Below are positions 8,311 through 17,513 of a stretch of DNA of 64,000 nt, one piece after another. A model generated the notes under the pieces. It had not been told where the DNA came from. It did no database searches and saw only the letters and a program-made list of their open reading frames with translations. Position numbers and translations under genes: made by a program. Position 1 is the first letter of the stretch. Every line of letters starts with the position of its first letter. This DNA comes from CAVSRC01 sp963781775 (lineage in GTDB: Bacteria; Pseudomonadota; Alphaproteobacteria; Rhizobiales; Kaistiaceae), in contig CAWAHE010000026.1 in the NCBI GenBank assembly GCA_963781775.1, positions 62,001 to 126,000 of the forward strand. Reading direction: 5' to 3'.

Positions 8311-9774
8311 CTACACCGCGTCGAGCAGGGTCTGGAACATGGCATTGACGGCAGTGATCAGCTTGGCTGACGCCTGATAGCTCTGCTCAAGCTGGAGCTG
8401 TTGAGCGTACTCGTCATCCAGGTTGATGCCGACGGCGTTGGAGAGCGCGGTCGAAACTCGCGTCAGCAGAGCGTCCTGATAGTCGGTGGTGTTGGACGCT
8501 GTCTGGCGTTGGTCTTCGAGCCAGCCCACCGAGTTGGTGCCGAAGTCGAGCAGGCCTACGGGCGCCTCGAGGCCCGAAGCCGGATCGAAGGACCGCGCCG
8601 TGCTGAGACCGTCGATGAGATCTGTCAGGCGGGTCGAATAGCTCGCCGCCCCCGTCGTGTTGTACTTGTAGGCAGCGCCATTGATGCCGCCATCGCGCAG
8701 GCGGTCGACGCTGCCGCCCTGTGCCGGAATTACCGCCGGATTGACCTTGAGCGATCCGGCGATGCCGGCGGAAAGCGTCCCGGTTGCCGGAACCGTGGGG
8801 CCTCCCGACCAGGTGAACAACCCGGCAAGATCCGGTCCGCCGCCGCCGGATTGGTCCGACTCGGCGAAGCTTTCGACCAGGCCGCGCGCCATCTCGTCGA
8901 GTTGCGCCTGATAGGTCGGAGCGGTCACGTCGCGAAGCGTCGCCAGTCCCGCGAGGTTGCCGGAACTGATCGGCATCGGCGCGTTGGCACCGGTCACCGC
9001 GACGCCGTCGATATAGACTGGGTTGCCGGCGGCACCTGACGCCAGCGCGCTTGACGGTGTCATGGAGACCGTCCGCGCCGTCTTGTCGAACAGCGTCACG
9101 CCGCTGTCGGTGTAGATCGCGATATCGTTGTTGTCGCGACGCACGACATTGATGCCGATCTCGTCGCTGATCTCGCCAAGCAGCGCATCGCGCTTGTCCA
9201 TGGCGTCGGTGGCGTCCTCGCCGGCGTTGGTCTGCCGCATGACCGTCTGGTTCGCGGTCTGGAAGTCGGCCAGCAACGTGTTCAGTTTGGCGACCGACGC
9301 GGCCATCGCGGTGTCGGCCTCGTTGCGGACCGTCGTAACCGTCTGGCTGGCGTTGTTGAGCGTCGAGGCGAGTGTCTGCGCCGACGTCACCACCGACTGG
9401 GCCATGCTGCGGTCCGCCGGCGCGTTGGCCGCCGCCTGGAGCGCGGTGGAAAGCGCCGCCATGCGCGCCGCCGGCGAGATACCGTCAGCCGGGTCGCCGA
9501 CCGTTTCTTCCAGCCGGTTCAGGCCGTCGAGGAGGGCCTGCGAACTTGCCGATGCCGACTTCGAGCCGAGAAACTGCGTCAGCAGCGGGATGTTCGTCGC
9601 GCGCGTGATGCTGACTACGCGCGACGATCCGGACGGGTCGGTCGTCGGCAAGGCGATCTTGCGCGAACGCGTCGGATCGTCGGCGCCGGAGATATTGCTG
9701 CCGGACACCGCGATTTGCGCGGCCGTCGTCTGCAGCGCGGTGCGGGCGGTGTTGAGAGCGACCGAGAGGCTCAC
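8311..9774 (-). CDS. flgK: Hook-associated protein FlgK (HAP1)
   Basis: 487 residues. The N-terminal segment SVALNTARTALQTTAAQIAV and SGSNISGADDPTRSR give the rod/hook family D0 helix. The C-terminus has the conserved DDEYAQQLQLEQSYQASAKL and ends in VNAMFQTLLDAV, as expected of FlgK. It forms the first ring of the hook-filament junction. It lies 34 bases downstream of flgE. Confidence 0.94.
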   Translation of the reverse strand: MSLSVALNTARTALQTTAAQIAVSGSNISGADDPTRSRKIALPTTDPSGSSRVVSITRATNIPLLTQFLGSKSASASSQALLDGLNRLEETVGDPADGISPAARMAALSTALQAAANAPADRSMAQSVVTSAQTLASTLNNASQTVTTVRNEADTAMAASVAKLNTLLADFQTANQTVMRQTNAGEDATDAMDKRDALLGEISDEIGINVVRRDNNDIAIYTDSGVTLFDKTARTVSMTPSSALASGAAGNPVYIDGVAVTGANAPMPISSGNLAGLATLRDVTAPTYQAQLDEMARGLVESFAESDQSGGGGPDLAGLFTWSGGPTVPATGTLSAGIAGSLKVNPAVIPAQGGSVDRLRDGGINGAAYKYNTTGAASYSTRLTDLIDGLSTARSFDPASGLEAPVGLLDFGTNSVGWLEDQRQTASNTTDYQDALLTRVSTALSNAVGINLDDEYAQQLQLEQSYQASAKLITAVNAMFQTLLDAV

Positions 9775-9808
9775 GATCCTGTCCTCATGGCCGGATCACG
9801 ACGACGAT

Positions 9809-11065
9809 TCAGCGCTTCAGATTCATCAGAACGTCGAGGAGGTCCGAGCTCGTCTGCACGATCTTGGAGTTGGCGGTATAGTCGCGTTGCGCGACGATCA
9901 TGTCGGTGAGCTCCGAGGCCATGTCGACGTTCGACTGCTCGAGTGCGCCGGAGACCAGGGTTCCGCGGCCGCCTTCGGTCGGGAAGCCCATCTGGATATC
10001 GCCCGATGTTGTGGTGATGCCGTAGGCATCGCCGGGAACCGGATGCAGGTGGTCGGGGCTCGCCACCGTTGCCAGTGGAATGCGATAGACCGCGACCCGC
10101 GAGCCGTCGGCATAAGCCGCATAAACCGTTCCGTCGCTGGCGATGTCGACGTCCGAAACGCTGCTCGGCGCGTTGCCGTTCACCTGCACGTTTATCGGCG
10201 TGAACGAGGTCGCGAGTTGCGTTGTGCCGCTGAGGTCGAGGTCGACCGCGGACCCGTTCGGCACCGTGAAGCTGAGCGTGGGCGTGCTTGTCAGCTGGCC
10301 GTTGCCGTCGAAGTCGAGGGTCTGTGTGGCGAGCGCGGCGGACGAGTACGGGAAGCCGCCGCCCGATGCGGCGTCGGCTTGGTTGAAGACCGTAGCTTCC
10401 CACTGGTCCGGGCTGGTGCCGATCTTCGTCATGTAGACGTCGAAGGTCACTGAGTTGCCGAGATTGTCATACGCCGCGAGCGACGATTTGACCGTGAAGG
10501 CTGAGGTGCTCAGGTTGTCGGCCGGCGTGTCGCCGGTCTGCACCGTCTCGTTGGACGGCAGGTTCACCGTGAACACGCCGCTGGTGCTTGGAACCGCCTG
10601 GAGGTTCTTGTTGGTCAGGTTGACCGGCACGAGGTTGCCGACACCGTTGAGCACCGCGTTCGGATTGCCGTTGTCGAGCTCGTAGCCGAGCAGGGTGAAG
10701 CCACCGCTGTTGACGAGGTTGCCGGTCTGAGCGTCGGTGATGAACGACCCGGCGCGGGTCAGGAAGGGCTGGCCGTTCGGATCGGAGACGACGAGAAAGC
10801 CGGTGCCCTGAATGGCGAGATCGGTTGACGATGTCGTGTAGACCAGCGGACCCTGCTTGGAAATCGTGTGCCGCACATCCGTGGCGACCGCGCCGGAATT
10901 GTATGCGTTGGCGGTGCTGTCGAGGACGAGCGCCGAGAACAGCGTTGTCCCCGACTTGTAGCCGGTGGTTCCGGTGTTCGCGATGTTGTCCGCAATGGTG
11001 CCCAGCTTGGTGGATTGGGCGTTCATTCCGGACACGCCGGTGCGCAGGGCGCCGTAAAGGCTCAT
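9809..11065 (-). CDS. flgE: Flagellar hook protein FlgE
   Basis: 418 residues. It starts SLYGALRTGVSGMNAQSTKL followed by GTIADNIANTGTTGYK, the signature of the rod/hook family, and ends EQSNVDMASELTDMIVAQRD with YTANSKIVQTSSDLLDVLMN. The intermediate length matches a hook protein rather than a rod protein. It heads the run flgE-flgK-flgL-flaF-flbT-flgD-fliQ; the control motif CTTCGCGCAAG is 54 bases upstream. Confidence 0.95.
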   Translation of the reverse strand: MSLYGALRTGVSGMNAQSTKLGTIADNIANTGTTGYKSGTTLFSALVLDSTANAYNSGAVATDVRHTISKQGPLVYTTSSTDLAIQGTGFLVVSDPNGQPFLTRAGSFITDAQTGNLVNSGGFTLLGYELDNGNPNAVLNGVGNLVPVNLTNKNLQAVPSTSGVFTVNLPSNETVQTGDTPADNLSTSAFTVKSSLAAYDNLGNSVTFDVYMTKIGTSPDQWEATVFNQADAASGGGFPYSSAALATQTLDFDGNGQLTSTPTLSFTVPNGSAVDLDLSGTTQLATSFTPINVQVNGNAPSSVSDVDIASDGTVYAAYADGSRVAVYRIPLATVASPDHLHPVPGDAYGITTTSGDIQMGFPTEGGRGTLVSGALEQSNVDMASELTDMIVAQRDYTANSKIVQTSSDLLDVLMNLKR

Positions 11066-11119
11066 GGTATCGAATCCTCGCCAGACACTATCGATCGAAC
11101 CGGATCGTAGGCGCGATGG

Positions 11120-11130
11120 CTTGCGCGAAG
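11120..11130 (-). promoter_or_regulatory. Candidate flagellar control motif before flgE
   Basis: Reads CTTCGCGCAAG towards flgE, preceded by CAG as in three other copies. It lies in the 72-base gap between fliI and flgE, which suggests a new promoter for the flgE unit. Confidence 0.5.
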
Positions 11131-11137
11131 CTGTGCC

Positions 11138-12460
11138 TCACGGGCGCAGCACCTGCGCCAGCTCGCCGAAGACGTCGGTGCTCGGCTTTGCCGACGGCTC
11201 CTGCCGCAGCGCCTCGTAGACCCGGGGGACCATGGTCACGGCGCGATCGAGTTCGACGTCGTGGCCCGGATGATATCCGCCCATGAGTCGGAGGTCGCGC
11301 GTGTCCTCGAAGCGCGCAATCATCGTCTTCAGCGTACGCACGAGATGTCGCTGCTCGGCCGTCCACACGATATCGGCCAGCCGCGAAATCGACGCCAGCA
11401 CGTTGACGGCCGGATAGCGGCCCTGGTCGGCGATGGAGCGATCCAGCACGATGTGGCCGTCGAGGGTGCCGCGGATGGCGTCGGCGACGGGATCGTTGTG
11501 ATCGTCGCCGTCGACGAGTACGGCGAATACGCCGGTGATCGAGCCGGTGCCGTCGGGTCCCGGACCCGCGCGCTCAAGGATCTTCGGCAAGTCACTGAAA
11601 ACGCTGGGTGTATAGCCGCGGGCCACCGCCGGTTCGCCGGCCGCGAGCGCCACGTCCCGCGCGGCGTGAGCGTAACGGGTGACCGAGTCGACGATGAGCA
11701 GAACCGAGTCGCCACGGTCGCGGAAGTACTCGGCAATCGCCATGGCGGAAGGCAGCGCCAGCCGCCGCATCATCGGGCTCTCGTCTCCGGTCGAAACGAC
11801 CGTGATGGAGCGCGCCCGGTTGTCGGCCAATGGGCCCTCCAGGAATTCCCTGACCTCGCGGCCGCGTTCGCCGACCATCGCCACGACCACCGTGTCGAAG
11901 GCGGAAGACCGTGCGATCATCGACAGGACCGTCGACTTGCCGACGCCCGAACCAGCGAAGATGCCAACTCGCTGTCCCTCGCATAGCGGCGTAAACAGGT
12001 CGACGACGCGCACGCCGGTGCGCAGCGGTCGCCGGATGCGCGCCCGTGTCATTGCGGCGGGCGGTTGCCGATCGATGAGGATCGATGTCTCGCCGCGGTC
12101 GAGCGCGCCGCGGTCGTCGATCGGTTCGCCGAGCGAATTGACCACGCGGCCTTTCCACTCCGGCGTCGGATGCAGGTGCATGGCGCCGATCAGCTTGGCC
12201 ACGACGCCGATACCGACCGAAAAACGCGCCACGAAGGGTTTGACCGTGGCGTCGGCCTCGTCGATGCGCACCACTTCGCAAATGGTGGATCTCCCGCCGT
12301 CATCGAGGCGCACCCGATCGCCGAGCTTGACGAGCGCCGGCAGGCCGCGGATCCGATAGTGGCCGGGAGCGACCTCGCTCACGTGTCCGCCGACGTGGAC
12401 GAAGGGAAGATCGGTCTCCGCCGCAACGACGGTCGATGCAAGACGCTCGAGCGCGTTCAC
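11138..12460 (-). CDS. fliI: Flagellum-specific export ATPase FliI
   Basis: 440 residues. Walker A is AGSGVGKST at residues 169-177; the Walker B region reads VLLIVDSVTRYAHAARDVAL, and DLPKILERAGPG follows, as in F1-beta-related type III ATPases. FliI unfolds and releases export substrates with FliH and FliJ. It is the third gene after the DUF1217 gene and flgF, with 7 bases to flgF. Confidence 0.97.
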   Translation of the reverse strand: MNALERLASTVVAAETDLPFVHVGGHVSEVAPGHYRIRGLPALVKLGDRVRLDDGGRSTICEVVRIDEADATVKPFVARFSVGIGVVAKLIGAMHLHPTPEWKGRVVNSLGEPIDDRGALDRGETSILIDRQPPAAMTRARIRRPLRTGVRVVDLFTPLCEGQRVGIFAGSGVGKSTVLSMIARSSAFDTVVVAMVGERGREVREFLEGPLADNRARSITVVSTGDESPMMRRLALPSAMAIAEYFRDRGDSVLLIVDSVTRYAHAARDVALAAGEPAVARGYTPSVFSDLPKILERAGPGPDGTGSITGVFAVLVDGDDHNDPVADAIRGTLDGHIVLDRSIADQGRYPAVNVLASISRLADIVWTAEQRHLVRTLKTMIARFEDTRDLRLMGGYHPGHDVELDRAVTMVPRVYEALRQEPSAKPSTDVFGELAQVLRP

Positions 12461-12467
12461 GGTCGGG

Positions 12468-13190
12468 CTATCCCGGCGCCAACGTCTTGACCGCTTCCTG
12501 TGTCACCTGATCGCTTTGGTCCAGTGCCGAGGAGGCTTGGTCGAAAGCGCGTGACGCCTCGATCAGGCGGGTCATTTCCACGATGGCGTTGACGTTCGAT
12601 CCCTCGACATAACCCTGGCGGATGCTGTTGGCCGTCATGTCCTCGACCGGTTCCACTGGTTTGTCGGAGATCACCGCCGAATTGTCGTGTCGGGTCAGTT
12701 TGGCGCCGTCCGGGACGAGGAAAAGCCCGATGGCGCCAACCGACTTGCCGCCTTGGCTCACCGTTCCGTTCTCGCCGATCTGCACCGGTCCACCCGCGGG
12801 GTCCAGCACCATGGGCGAACCGCCGGCGTCGAGCACCCCATATCCATTGATCGACTGAAGGTCCCCACCGGCCGTCATATGGAAGCGCCCGTCGCGGCTA
12901 TAGACCGTGCCGGTCGGTGTCTGCAGACCGAACCAGCCTTCACCGTCGACCGCCACGTCCAGGCTGTTTCCGGTGTGAGCGATCGGCCCTTGCTGCCGGA
13001 TCACATAGACCTCGCCCGGAGAACTGAAGGCGACCTGGTCCTGCCCGACCTGCGACAGTTGGGTCGAAAACTGCACGCCTGCGGCCCGGTATCCGGCCGT
13101 ATTGACGTTGGCGATGTTGTTGGCGATCACCTCGAGGCGGCGCTCCATCGCGACCTGCGCGGAAATTGCGACATACGTACTCGTCGCCAC
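12468..13190 (-). CDS. flgF: Flagellar proximal rod protein FlgF
   Basis: 240 residues of the rod/hook family: TYVAISAQVAMERRLEVIAN, then NIANVNTAGYRAAGVQF at the N-terminus and VEGSNVNAIVEMTRLIEASRA with FDQASSALDQ at the C-terminus. Length and the AMERRLEVIANN start fit FlgF rather than FlgG, which is encoded at 20212. It is separated from the DUF1217 gene by 3 bases. Confidence 0.92.
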   Translation of the reverse strand: MATSTYVAISAQVAMERRLEVIANNIANVNTAGYRAAGVQFSTQLSQVGQDQVAFSSPGEVYVIRQQGPIAHTGNSLDVAVDGEGWFGLQTPTGTVYSRDGRFHMTAGGDLQSINGYGVLDAGGSPMVLDPAGGPVQIGENGTVSQGGKSVGAIGLFLVPDGAKLTRHDNSAVISDKPVEPVEDMTANSIRQGYVEGSNVNAIVEMTRLIEASRAFDQASSALDQSDQVTQEAVKTLAPG

Positions 13191-13193
13191 GGA

Positions 13194-13973
13194 CTACGAG
13201 CCTCCGTGCTTGAGGTTGTTGAGGGTCATGACCAGATCGAGGTCCACGTTCGGCTGCTGTCCCTGGGTGAACAGCGACAAGACCGGGTCGGTGGTGACGA
13301 TGTTGGCGGCGTCCCAGGCGGCGGAGAAGCGTGTGATCAGGCGGTCGAGCTTCGTCGGGTCGCTGAGATCGGCAATGTCGAGCCTCTTGAGGACGGCCCT
13401 GGCCTGCGAGTCGATATCGGCGTTCGCCATCTCGTCGGGAAAGCCGAAGACTGTCTTCACCACTTGCCAAAGCGCCGCGTCGCCGAGCAGTCCGTAAGCG
13501 GACTTTACGTGCGGCGCCTCGCGCTGGAAGTAAAGAGCAAGCCGCACGCCGTCATTGTCCGCGCCGGCCGTCGTCTCGAGGGTTTGCCGCACATAGTTGT
13601 CGACCACGCCTTGCTGGGCGTCGGTCGAGGCGGTGGTCTGGTCACCGGCCACGGAAAAGTTGAAGGTCGTCGCGAACTTGACGAAGCGATCGTCGGCCAG
13701 GCGGTTGGCGAAGCTGTTTGAGTCGCTCACGCCTTCGACCATTACCTTGCGCATGAACGCCTTGGCGCCGGACATGTCTTCCAGGCCGAACGCCTTCATC
13801 GCGTAGGTGAACAGCCGCGTATCCTTGATGAAGTCGTCGACCGACTTCACGTCGCCGATGTGCTTCAGATAGTAGGCCGTCTCGAGCGCCACCGGCCTCT
13901 GCGCCGCGGTGGTCGCGAGCGTCCGATCGATGTCGCGCGTGATGGTGCGATATGTCGAAAGCGTCGTCTGCAT
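13194..13973 (-). CDS. DUF1217 flagellar-cluster protein
   Basis: 259 residues, soluble and helical, with the DUF1217 pattern: YYLKHIGDVKSVDDFIKDTR near the start, YAMKAFGLEDM, and KTVFGFPDEMANADID later. DUF1217 proteins are found in flagellar clusters of alphaproteobacteria; their exact role is not known to me. It is the first gene of DUF1217-flgF-fliI and is divergent from motA. A control motif reading towards this gene is 40 bases upstream. Confidence 0.8.
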   Translation of the reverse strand: MQTTLSTYRTITRDIDRTLATTAAQRPVALETAYYLKHIGDVKSVDDFIKDTRLFTYAMKAFGLEDMSGAKAFMRKVMVEGVSDSNSFANRLADDRFVKFATTFNFSVAGDQTTASTDAQQGVVDNYVRQTLETTAGADNDGVRLALYFQREAPHVKSAYGLLGDAALWQVVKTVFGFPDEMANADIDSQARAVLKRLDIADLSDPTKLDRLITRFSAAWDAANIVTTDPVLSLFTQGQQPNVDLDLVMTLNNLKHGGS

Positions 13974-14013
13974 GAGCGGGTCCCCGGCCGGTGACAGGTG
14001 CTAGCCCACCGGG

Positions 14014-14024
14014 CTTGCGCGAAC
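14014..14024 (-). promoter_or_regulatory. Candidate flagellar control motif before the DUF1217-flgF-fliI unit
   Basis: Reads GTTCGCGCAAG towards the minus-strand genes. Together with the motif at 14044 it forms an inverted pair with perfect 8-base arms (CTTGCGCG and CGCGCAAG) in the divergent DUF1217/motA promoter region. Confidence 0.5.
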
Positions 14025-14043
14025 CTGTCCGCGCCGACTTCAG

Positions 14044-14054
14044 CCTCGCGCAAG
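14044..14054 (+). promoter_or_regulatory. Candidate flagellar control motif before motA
   Basis: Reads CCTCGCGCAAG towards motA, 62 bases before the TTG start, and is the inverted partner of the motif at 14014. Confidence 0.5.
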
Positions 14055-14116
14055 CTTTCGGCGCGATTCCGGTGAGCAGAAAACATTCTCGCGGTTCACT
14101 CGCGGAGCGCTCTCAG

Positions 14117-15001
14117 TTGAATCTCGCCCTCGGTCTTTTGCTTGGCGCTGGCGCGCTGGTCGGCGGCTTTCTCGCCGAGGGTGGTCACATCAATGTCCTC
14201 TGGCAGCCGTTCGAGTTCCTGATCATCGGCGGTATCGCCATCGGTGTCTTCGTGATGGGCAATCCCTTCTCGACGATCAGCGACACGATGAAAGGCGTCA
14301 TGGAGGCGGTGACCAACAAGGTTCCCAAGCGCAAGGACTTCCTGGCGCTGCTGAGCCTGTTGTTTGCGCTGATGCGCGACCTGCGCACGCGGCCGCGCAA
14401 CGAAGTCGAGGCTCACATCGACAACCCGGAAGCTTCGCCGCTTTTCCAGCACTTTCCGGGCATTCTTGCCGACAAGGAGCTGACCCAGTTCATCTGCGAC
14501 TATGTCCGCCTGACGATCATCGGAAATGCCCGCTCGCACGAGATCGAAGGGCTGATGGAGCAGGAGATCACGACCATCCGCAAGCACAAGACCAAGCCGT
14601 GCTCGTCGATGTCGACCATCTCCGAGGCGCTGCCGGCGCTCGGCATCTGCGCCGCCGTTCTCGGCATCGTCAAGGCTATGGGCGCTCTCGATCAGTCGCC
14701 GGAAATCCTCGGTGAATACATCGGCGCCGCCCTGATCGGCACGCTGACCGGCATCTTCTGGTCTTACGCCGTCGTTTCGCCGCTCGCCCAGCTCATCAAG
14801 ACGACGCGCGAAAAGCAGATGCAGTGCTACATCATCGTCAAGCAGACGATCATCGCCTTCATGAACGGCGCCCTTCCGCAAATCGCGCTCGAGCACGGCC
14901 GCAAGACCATCGCGTCCGGCGAGCGTCCCACCATCGACGAGGTCGAGAACGAGGCGATCTCCAACACGCCGCCGGCAACGGCGGTCAAGCAGGCGGCCTA
15001 A
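14117..15001 (+). CDS. motA: Flagellar motor stator protein MotA
   Basis: 294 residues from TTG at 14117, which gives the conserved MotA beginning NLALGLLLGAGALVGGFLAE; the frame is open further upstream, but that would add about 40 residues absent from the family and run over the control motif. A GGAG sequence lies near 14103. Later motifs include LPALGICAAVLGIVKAMGAL and LIGTLTGIFWSYAVVSP, the helices carrying the proline and the ring-facing residues of the proton channel. MotA pairs with MotB (29185). motA is followed 3 bases later by fliM. Confidence 0.94.
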   Translation: MNLALGLLLGAGALVGGFLAEGGHINVLWQPFEFLIIGGIAIGVFVMGNPFSTISDTMKGVMEAVTNKVPKRKDFLALLSLLFALMRDLRTRPRNEVEAHIDNPEASPLFQHFPGILADKELTQFICDYVRLTIIGNARSHEIEGLMEQEITTIRKHKTKPCSSMSTISEALPALGICAAVLGIVKAMGALDQSPEILGEYIGAALIGTLTGIFWSYAVVSPLAQLIKTTREKQMQCYIIVKQTIIAFMNGALPQIALEHGRKTIASGERPTIDEVENEAISNTPPATAVKQAA

Positions 15002-15004
15002 ACC

Positions 15005-15943
15005 ATGAACGCAGAAACCCTCGAACGGCCACGCAGCGGAATCCGCGACCTGCTGCTCGACGCGGCCAATCTGTCGATCGACCAGCTCCCCTTGCTGCCG
15101 GTGATCTTCGATCGTCTTGGCACGCAGTTGGCCGAGCGCCTGCGCGGCCTGTCTTCTGCCTTGCCTCACGTCAGTCTGAATTCGCTGACGGCTGCCCGCG
15201 TTGGCGATACCCTCGATACATACGAAATGCGCGCCGTGGTCGGCCTGTTCTATGCGCCTGGCTGGGATACGCGCGTCATCGTCGGGTTCGACCGCGATTT
15301 CGTGTACTCGGCCACGGAGATGCTGCTTGGCGGCGACGGCTCCGAACCGCCGGCGGAGGATGTGCGCAACCTGTCGAATATCGAAGTGCAGATTTCGCAA
15401 TTCCTCTTCGATCAGGTGGCGCCGGCGATGCAGGCTGCCTTCGCGGGGGTTTCCGAAACGCGCTTTCGCCTCGAGCGCACCGAGACCCGCATGGATTTTG
15501 CCGGGGCCGGTCGCCGCTCCCAGCCGGCGGTGGTCGCCCGTTTCATCCTGCAGGCCATCAACCGCGGCGGCGAGATGTTCATCATCATCCCGCAAAGCGT
15601 TCTGTCGCCGATCCGTCAGGCCCTCTCGCGCGTCGTGCAGAAGGATGTCACGCCGTCCGATCCGGCGTGGGCGCGCAAAATCAACGAAAAGGTCAAGCGG
15701 ACCGAGGTGACCATTCGCGCCGTGGCGGAAACGCGCGATCTGACCCTTGGCGATCTCGCCAGCCTCAGGGTCGGTCAAGTGCTGAAGCTCCAGGCCACCA
15801 CGCGCAGCCGCATCAAGGTCGAGAGCAGCGAGCAACCCCTGTTCTGGGCGTTTCTCGGCCAGAACGAGGGCTGCTACACGCTGTGCATCGACGAGTCGAT
15901 CGATCCCGAGCGCGAATTCATCAACGATGTGCTGGCGAGCTGA
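15005..15943 (+). CDS. fliM: Flagellar motor switch protein FliM
   Basis: 312 residues. The middle domain is seen in the ERLRGLSSALPHVSLNSLTA region and in EMLLGGDGSEPPAEDVRNLS, and the C-terminal SpoA domain in LRVGQVLKLQATTRSRIKV with FWAFLGQNEG. The N-terminal CheY-binding EIDAL-type peptide is not obvious, as in other divergent alphaproteobacterial FliM proteins. FliM forms the C-ring with FliN and FliG, encoded next. Confidence 0.9.
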   Translation: MNAETLERPRSGIRDLLLDAANLSIDQLPLLPVIFDRLGTQLAERLRGLSSALPHVSLNSLTAARVGDTLDTYEMRAVVGLFYAPGWDTRVIVGFDRDFVYSATEMLLGGDGSEPPAEDVRNLSNIEVQISQFLFDQVAPAMQAAFAGVSETRFRLERTETRMDFAGAGRRSQPAVVARFILQAINRGGEMFIIIPQSVLSPIRQALSRVVQKDVTPSDPAWARKINEKVKRTEVTIRAVAETRDLTLGDLASLRVGQVLKLQATTRSRIKVESSEQPLFWAFLGQNEGCYTLCIDESIDPEREFINDVLAS

Positions 15944-15984
15944 GCACATGACCTGGGCGCCGTCCTGCCGTCCGGCGAAGACGG

Positions 15985-15995
15985 CCTCCGGCAAG
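15985..15995 (+). promoter_or_regulatory. Candidate flagellar control motif before fliN
   Basis: Reads CCTCCGGCAAG in the 138-base gap between fliM and fliN, 86 bases before the fliN start; it suggests that fliN-fliG-flhB has its own promoter. Confidence 0.4.
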
Positions 15996-16081
15996 ATTGA
16001 CTGGTTACGGTTTTCGAAAGTGTCGCAGGGGTCTCTGAGTGGATGTTGTCCGCTCGTGACCGGGTCGTGAAAGGAAAGACG

Positions 16082-16453
16082 ATGGCGGAAAGCACCCTGT
16101 CACAGGCAAAATCGGCCGATGACGCTTTGTTTGCGGGTGCCGCTGGTGCGGTGACCGCATCGGGGGCCGACGAATCGCTGGACGGCACCCAGAACCTGGA
16201 CGCGATTCTGCGCATCCCGGTCGTCGTTCAGGCCATTCTCGGCACCGCCAGCATGCCGGTCGCCAATCTCATGAAACTCGGCCGCGGCGCCATCGTCCCG
16301 CTCGATCACCGCATCGGCGAAGCCGTTGATATCGTGGTCAACGGCCGCGTCGTCGCGCGCGGAGAGGTCGTCGTCCTCGAGGAGGACAATTCCCGCTTCG
16401 GAGTATCGGTGACCGAGATCGCCGGTCTGCCGGGATTCAAGGCCACCGGCTGA
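16082..16453 (+). CDS. fliN: Flagellar motor switch protein FliN
   Basis: 123 residues from ATG at 16082, chosen because GAAAGGA lies just upstream; an earlier in-frame ATG-like start at 16043 lacks a comparable site. The SpoA domain occupies residues about 43-115: ILRIPVVVQAILGTASMPVA, GAIVPLDHRIGEAVDIVVNG and VVLEEDNSRFGVSVTEI. FliN completes the lower C-ring and helps dock the export ATPase. The first 40 residues are low-complexity and acidic. Confidence 0.93.
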   Translation: MAESTLSQAKSADDALFAGAAGAVTASGADESLDGTQNLDAILRIPVVVQAILGTASMPVANLMKLGRGAIVPLDHRIGEAVDIVVNGRVVARGEVVVLEEDNSRFGVSVTEIAGLPGFKATG

Positions 16454-16466
16454 GCGGACCACGGTC

Positions 16467-17498
16467 ATGGCCGTTTACACCCAAACCCGGCCGGCAAGCG
16501 CCAAGACCATGCAGGGCGCCGACCGCGTCGCCGCCATCCTGCTGACGATGGGCAAGTCGCTCTCCGGGCGGCTTATGAAGCATTTCGAGCCCTCCGAGAT
16601 TAAGCAGATTACCCGGTCCGCCTCCGACCTGAAGCCGGTTTCAGCGCCGCAGCTGGGCTCGTTGATCGAGGAATTCGCGACCCAGTTTGCCCTCGGCGCC
16701 AGCCTGGTGAGTTCGCCGGCCGAGGTCCAGCGCATGCTCGACGGCGTGTTGCCGAAGGAGCAGATCGACGAGATCATGGGTGACGTTGCCGGCAGCCCCG
16801 ATCGGTCGATCTGGGAGCGGATTTCGGCCGTCAACGAGGGCGCCCTGGCGGCCTACATCCTCAACGAGCATCCGCAGACGGCAGCGCTGATCCTCTCCAA
16901 GGTGCGGTCATCGACCGCCGCCAAGGTAATCGCGCATCTCCCGGCCGAGCGACGCGACGGCATCATCCGGCGCATGCTGACTGTGAAGCCGGTCGTCGAT
17001 GAGGTCATGCGTCAGTTCGAGCGCATTCTCCAGCAGGAGTTCAGTGGCAACCTGTCGCGCATCGCCGGGGGCGAAGGTAACGCACGCATCGCGGAAATCA
17101 TCAACAAGCTCGATCCGGAACAGATCGGCGCGATAATGCAAAGCCTCGAGTCGACGCGTCCGAAGGCCGCCCAGGCGCTGAAGAACCAGCTCTTCACCTT
17201 CGACGACCTCGCCAAGCTGTCGCAGCGCGGACGCGCCACGCTTTTCGACAAGGTTCCGCCGGACAAAGTGATCCTGGCGCTCAAGGGCACGAGCGCGGAG
17301 TATCGCGAGATCATCCTGTCGTCGCTCTCGTCCCGCGTCCGCAAGATGATCGAGACCGAGCTCAACAACGGTCAGCCGGTACCGGCGCGCGACGTCGCCG
17401 ACGCTCGCCGCAGCATCGTCGAGCTGGCGCTCGATTTCGCCGGCCGCGGCGAACTCGAAATCCGCAGCCAGGAAGACGAACAAGATCTGGTCAGCTGA
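16467..17498 (+). CDS. fliG: Flagellar motor switch protein FliG
   Basis: 343 residues with the FliG three-domain layout: N-terminal FliF-binding domain (AAILLTMGKSLSGRLMKHF), middle domain (LAAYILNEHPQTAALILSKV and HLPAERRDGIIRRMLTVKPV), and C-terminal torque domain (RGRATLFDKVPPDKVILALK, SSRVRKMIETEL). The C-terminal helix bears the alternating charges that contact MotA. It follows fliN by 13 bases. Confidence 0.96.
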   Translation: MAVYTQTRPASAKTMQGADRVAAILLTMGKSLSGRLMKHFEPSEIKQITRSASDLKPVSAPQLGSLIEEFATQFALGASLVSSPAEVQRMLDGVLPKEQIDEIMGDVAGSPDRSIWERISAVNEGALAAYILNEHPQTAALILSKVRSSTAAKVIAHLPAERRDGIIRRMLTVKPVVDEVMRQFERILQQEFSGNLSRIAGGEGNARIAEIINKLDPEQIGAIMQSLESTRPKAAQALKNQLFTFDDLAKLSQRGRATLFDKVPPDKVILALKGTSAEYREIILSSLSSRVRKMIETELNNGQPVPARDVADARRSIVELALDFAGRGELEIRSQEDEQDLVS

Positions 17499-17513
17499 TC
17501 GGATTGATGGGCG

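Noticed and set aside
14096..15994. Minus-strand open frame of 632 codons opposite motA and fliM
   Set aside because: It spans two unambiguous flagellar genes and their junction on the other strand and has no recognisable features.
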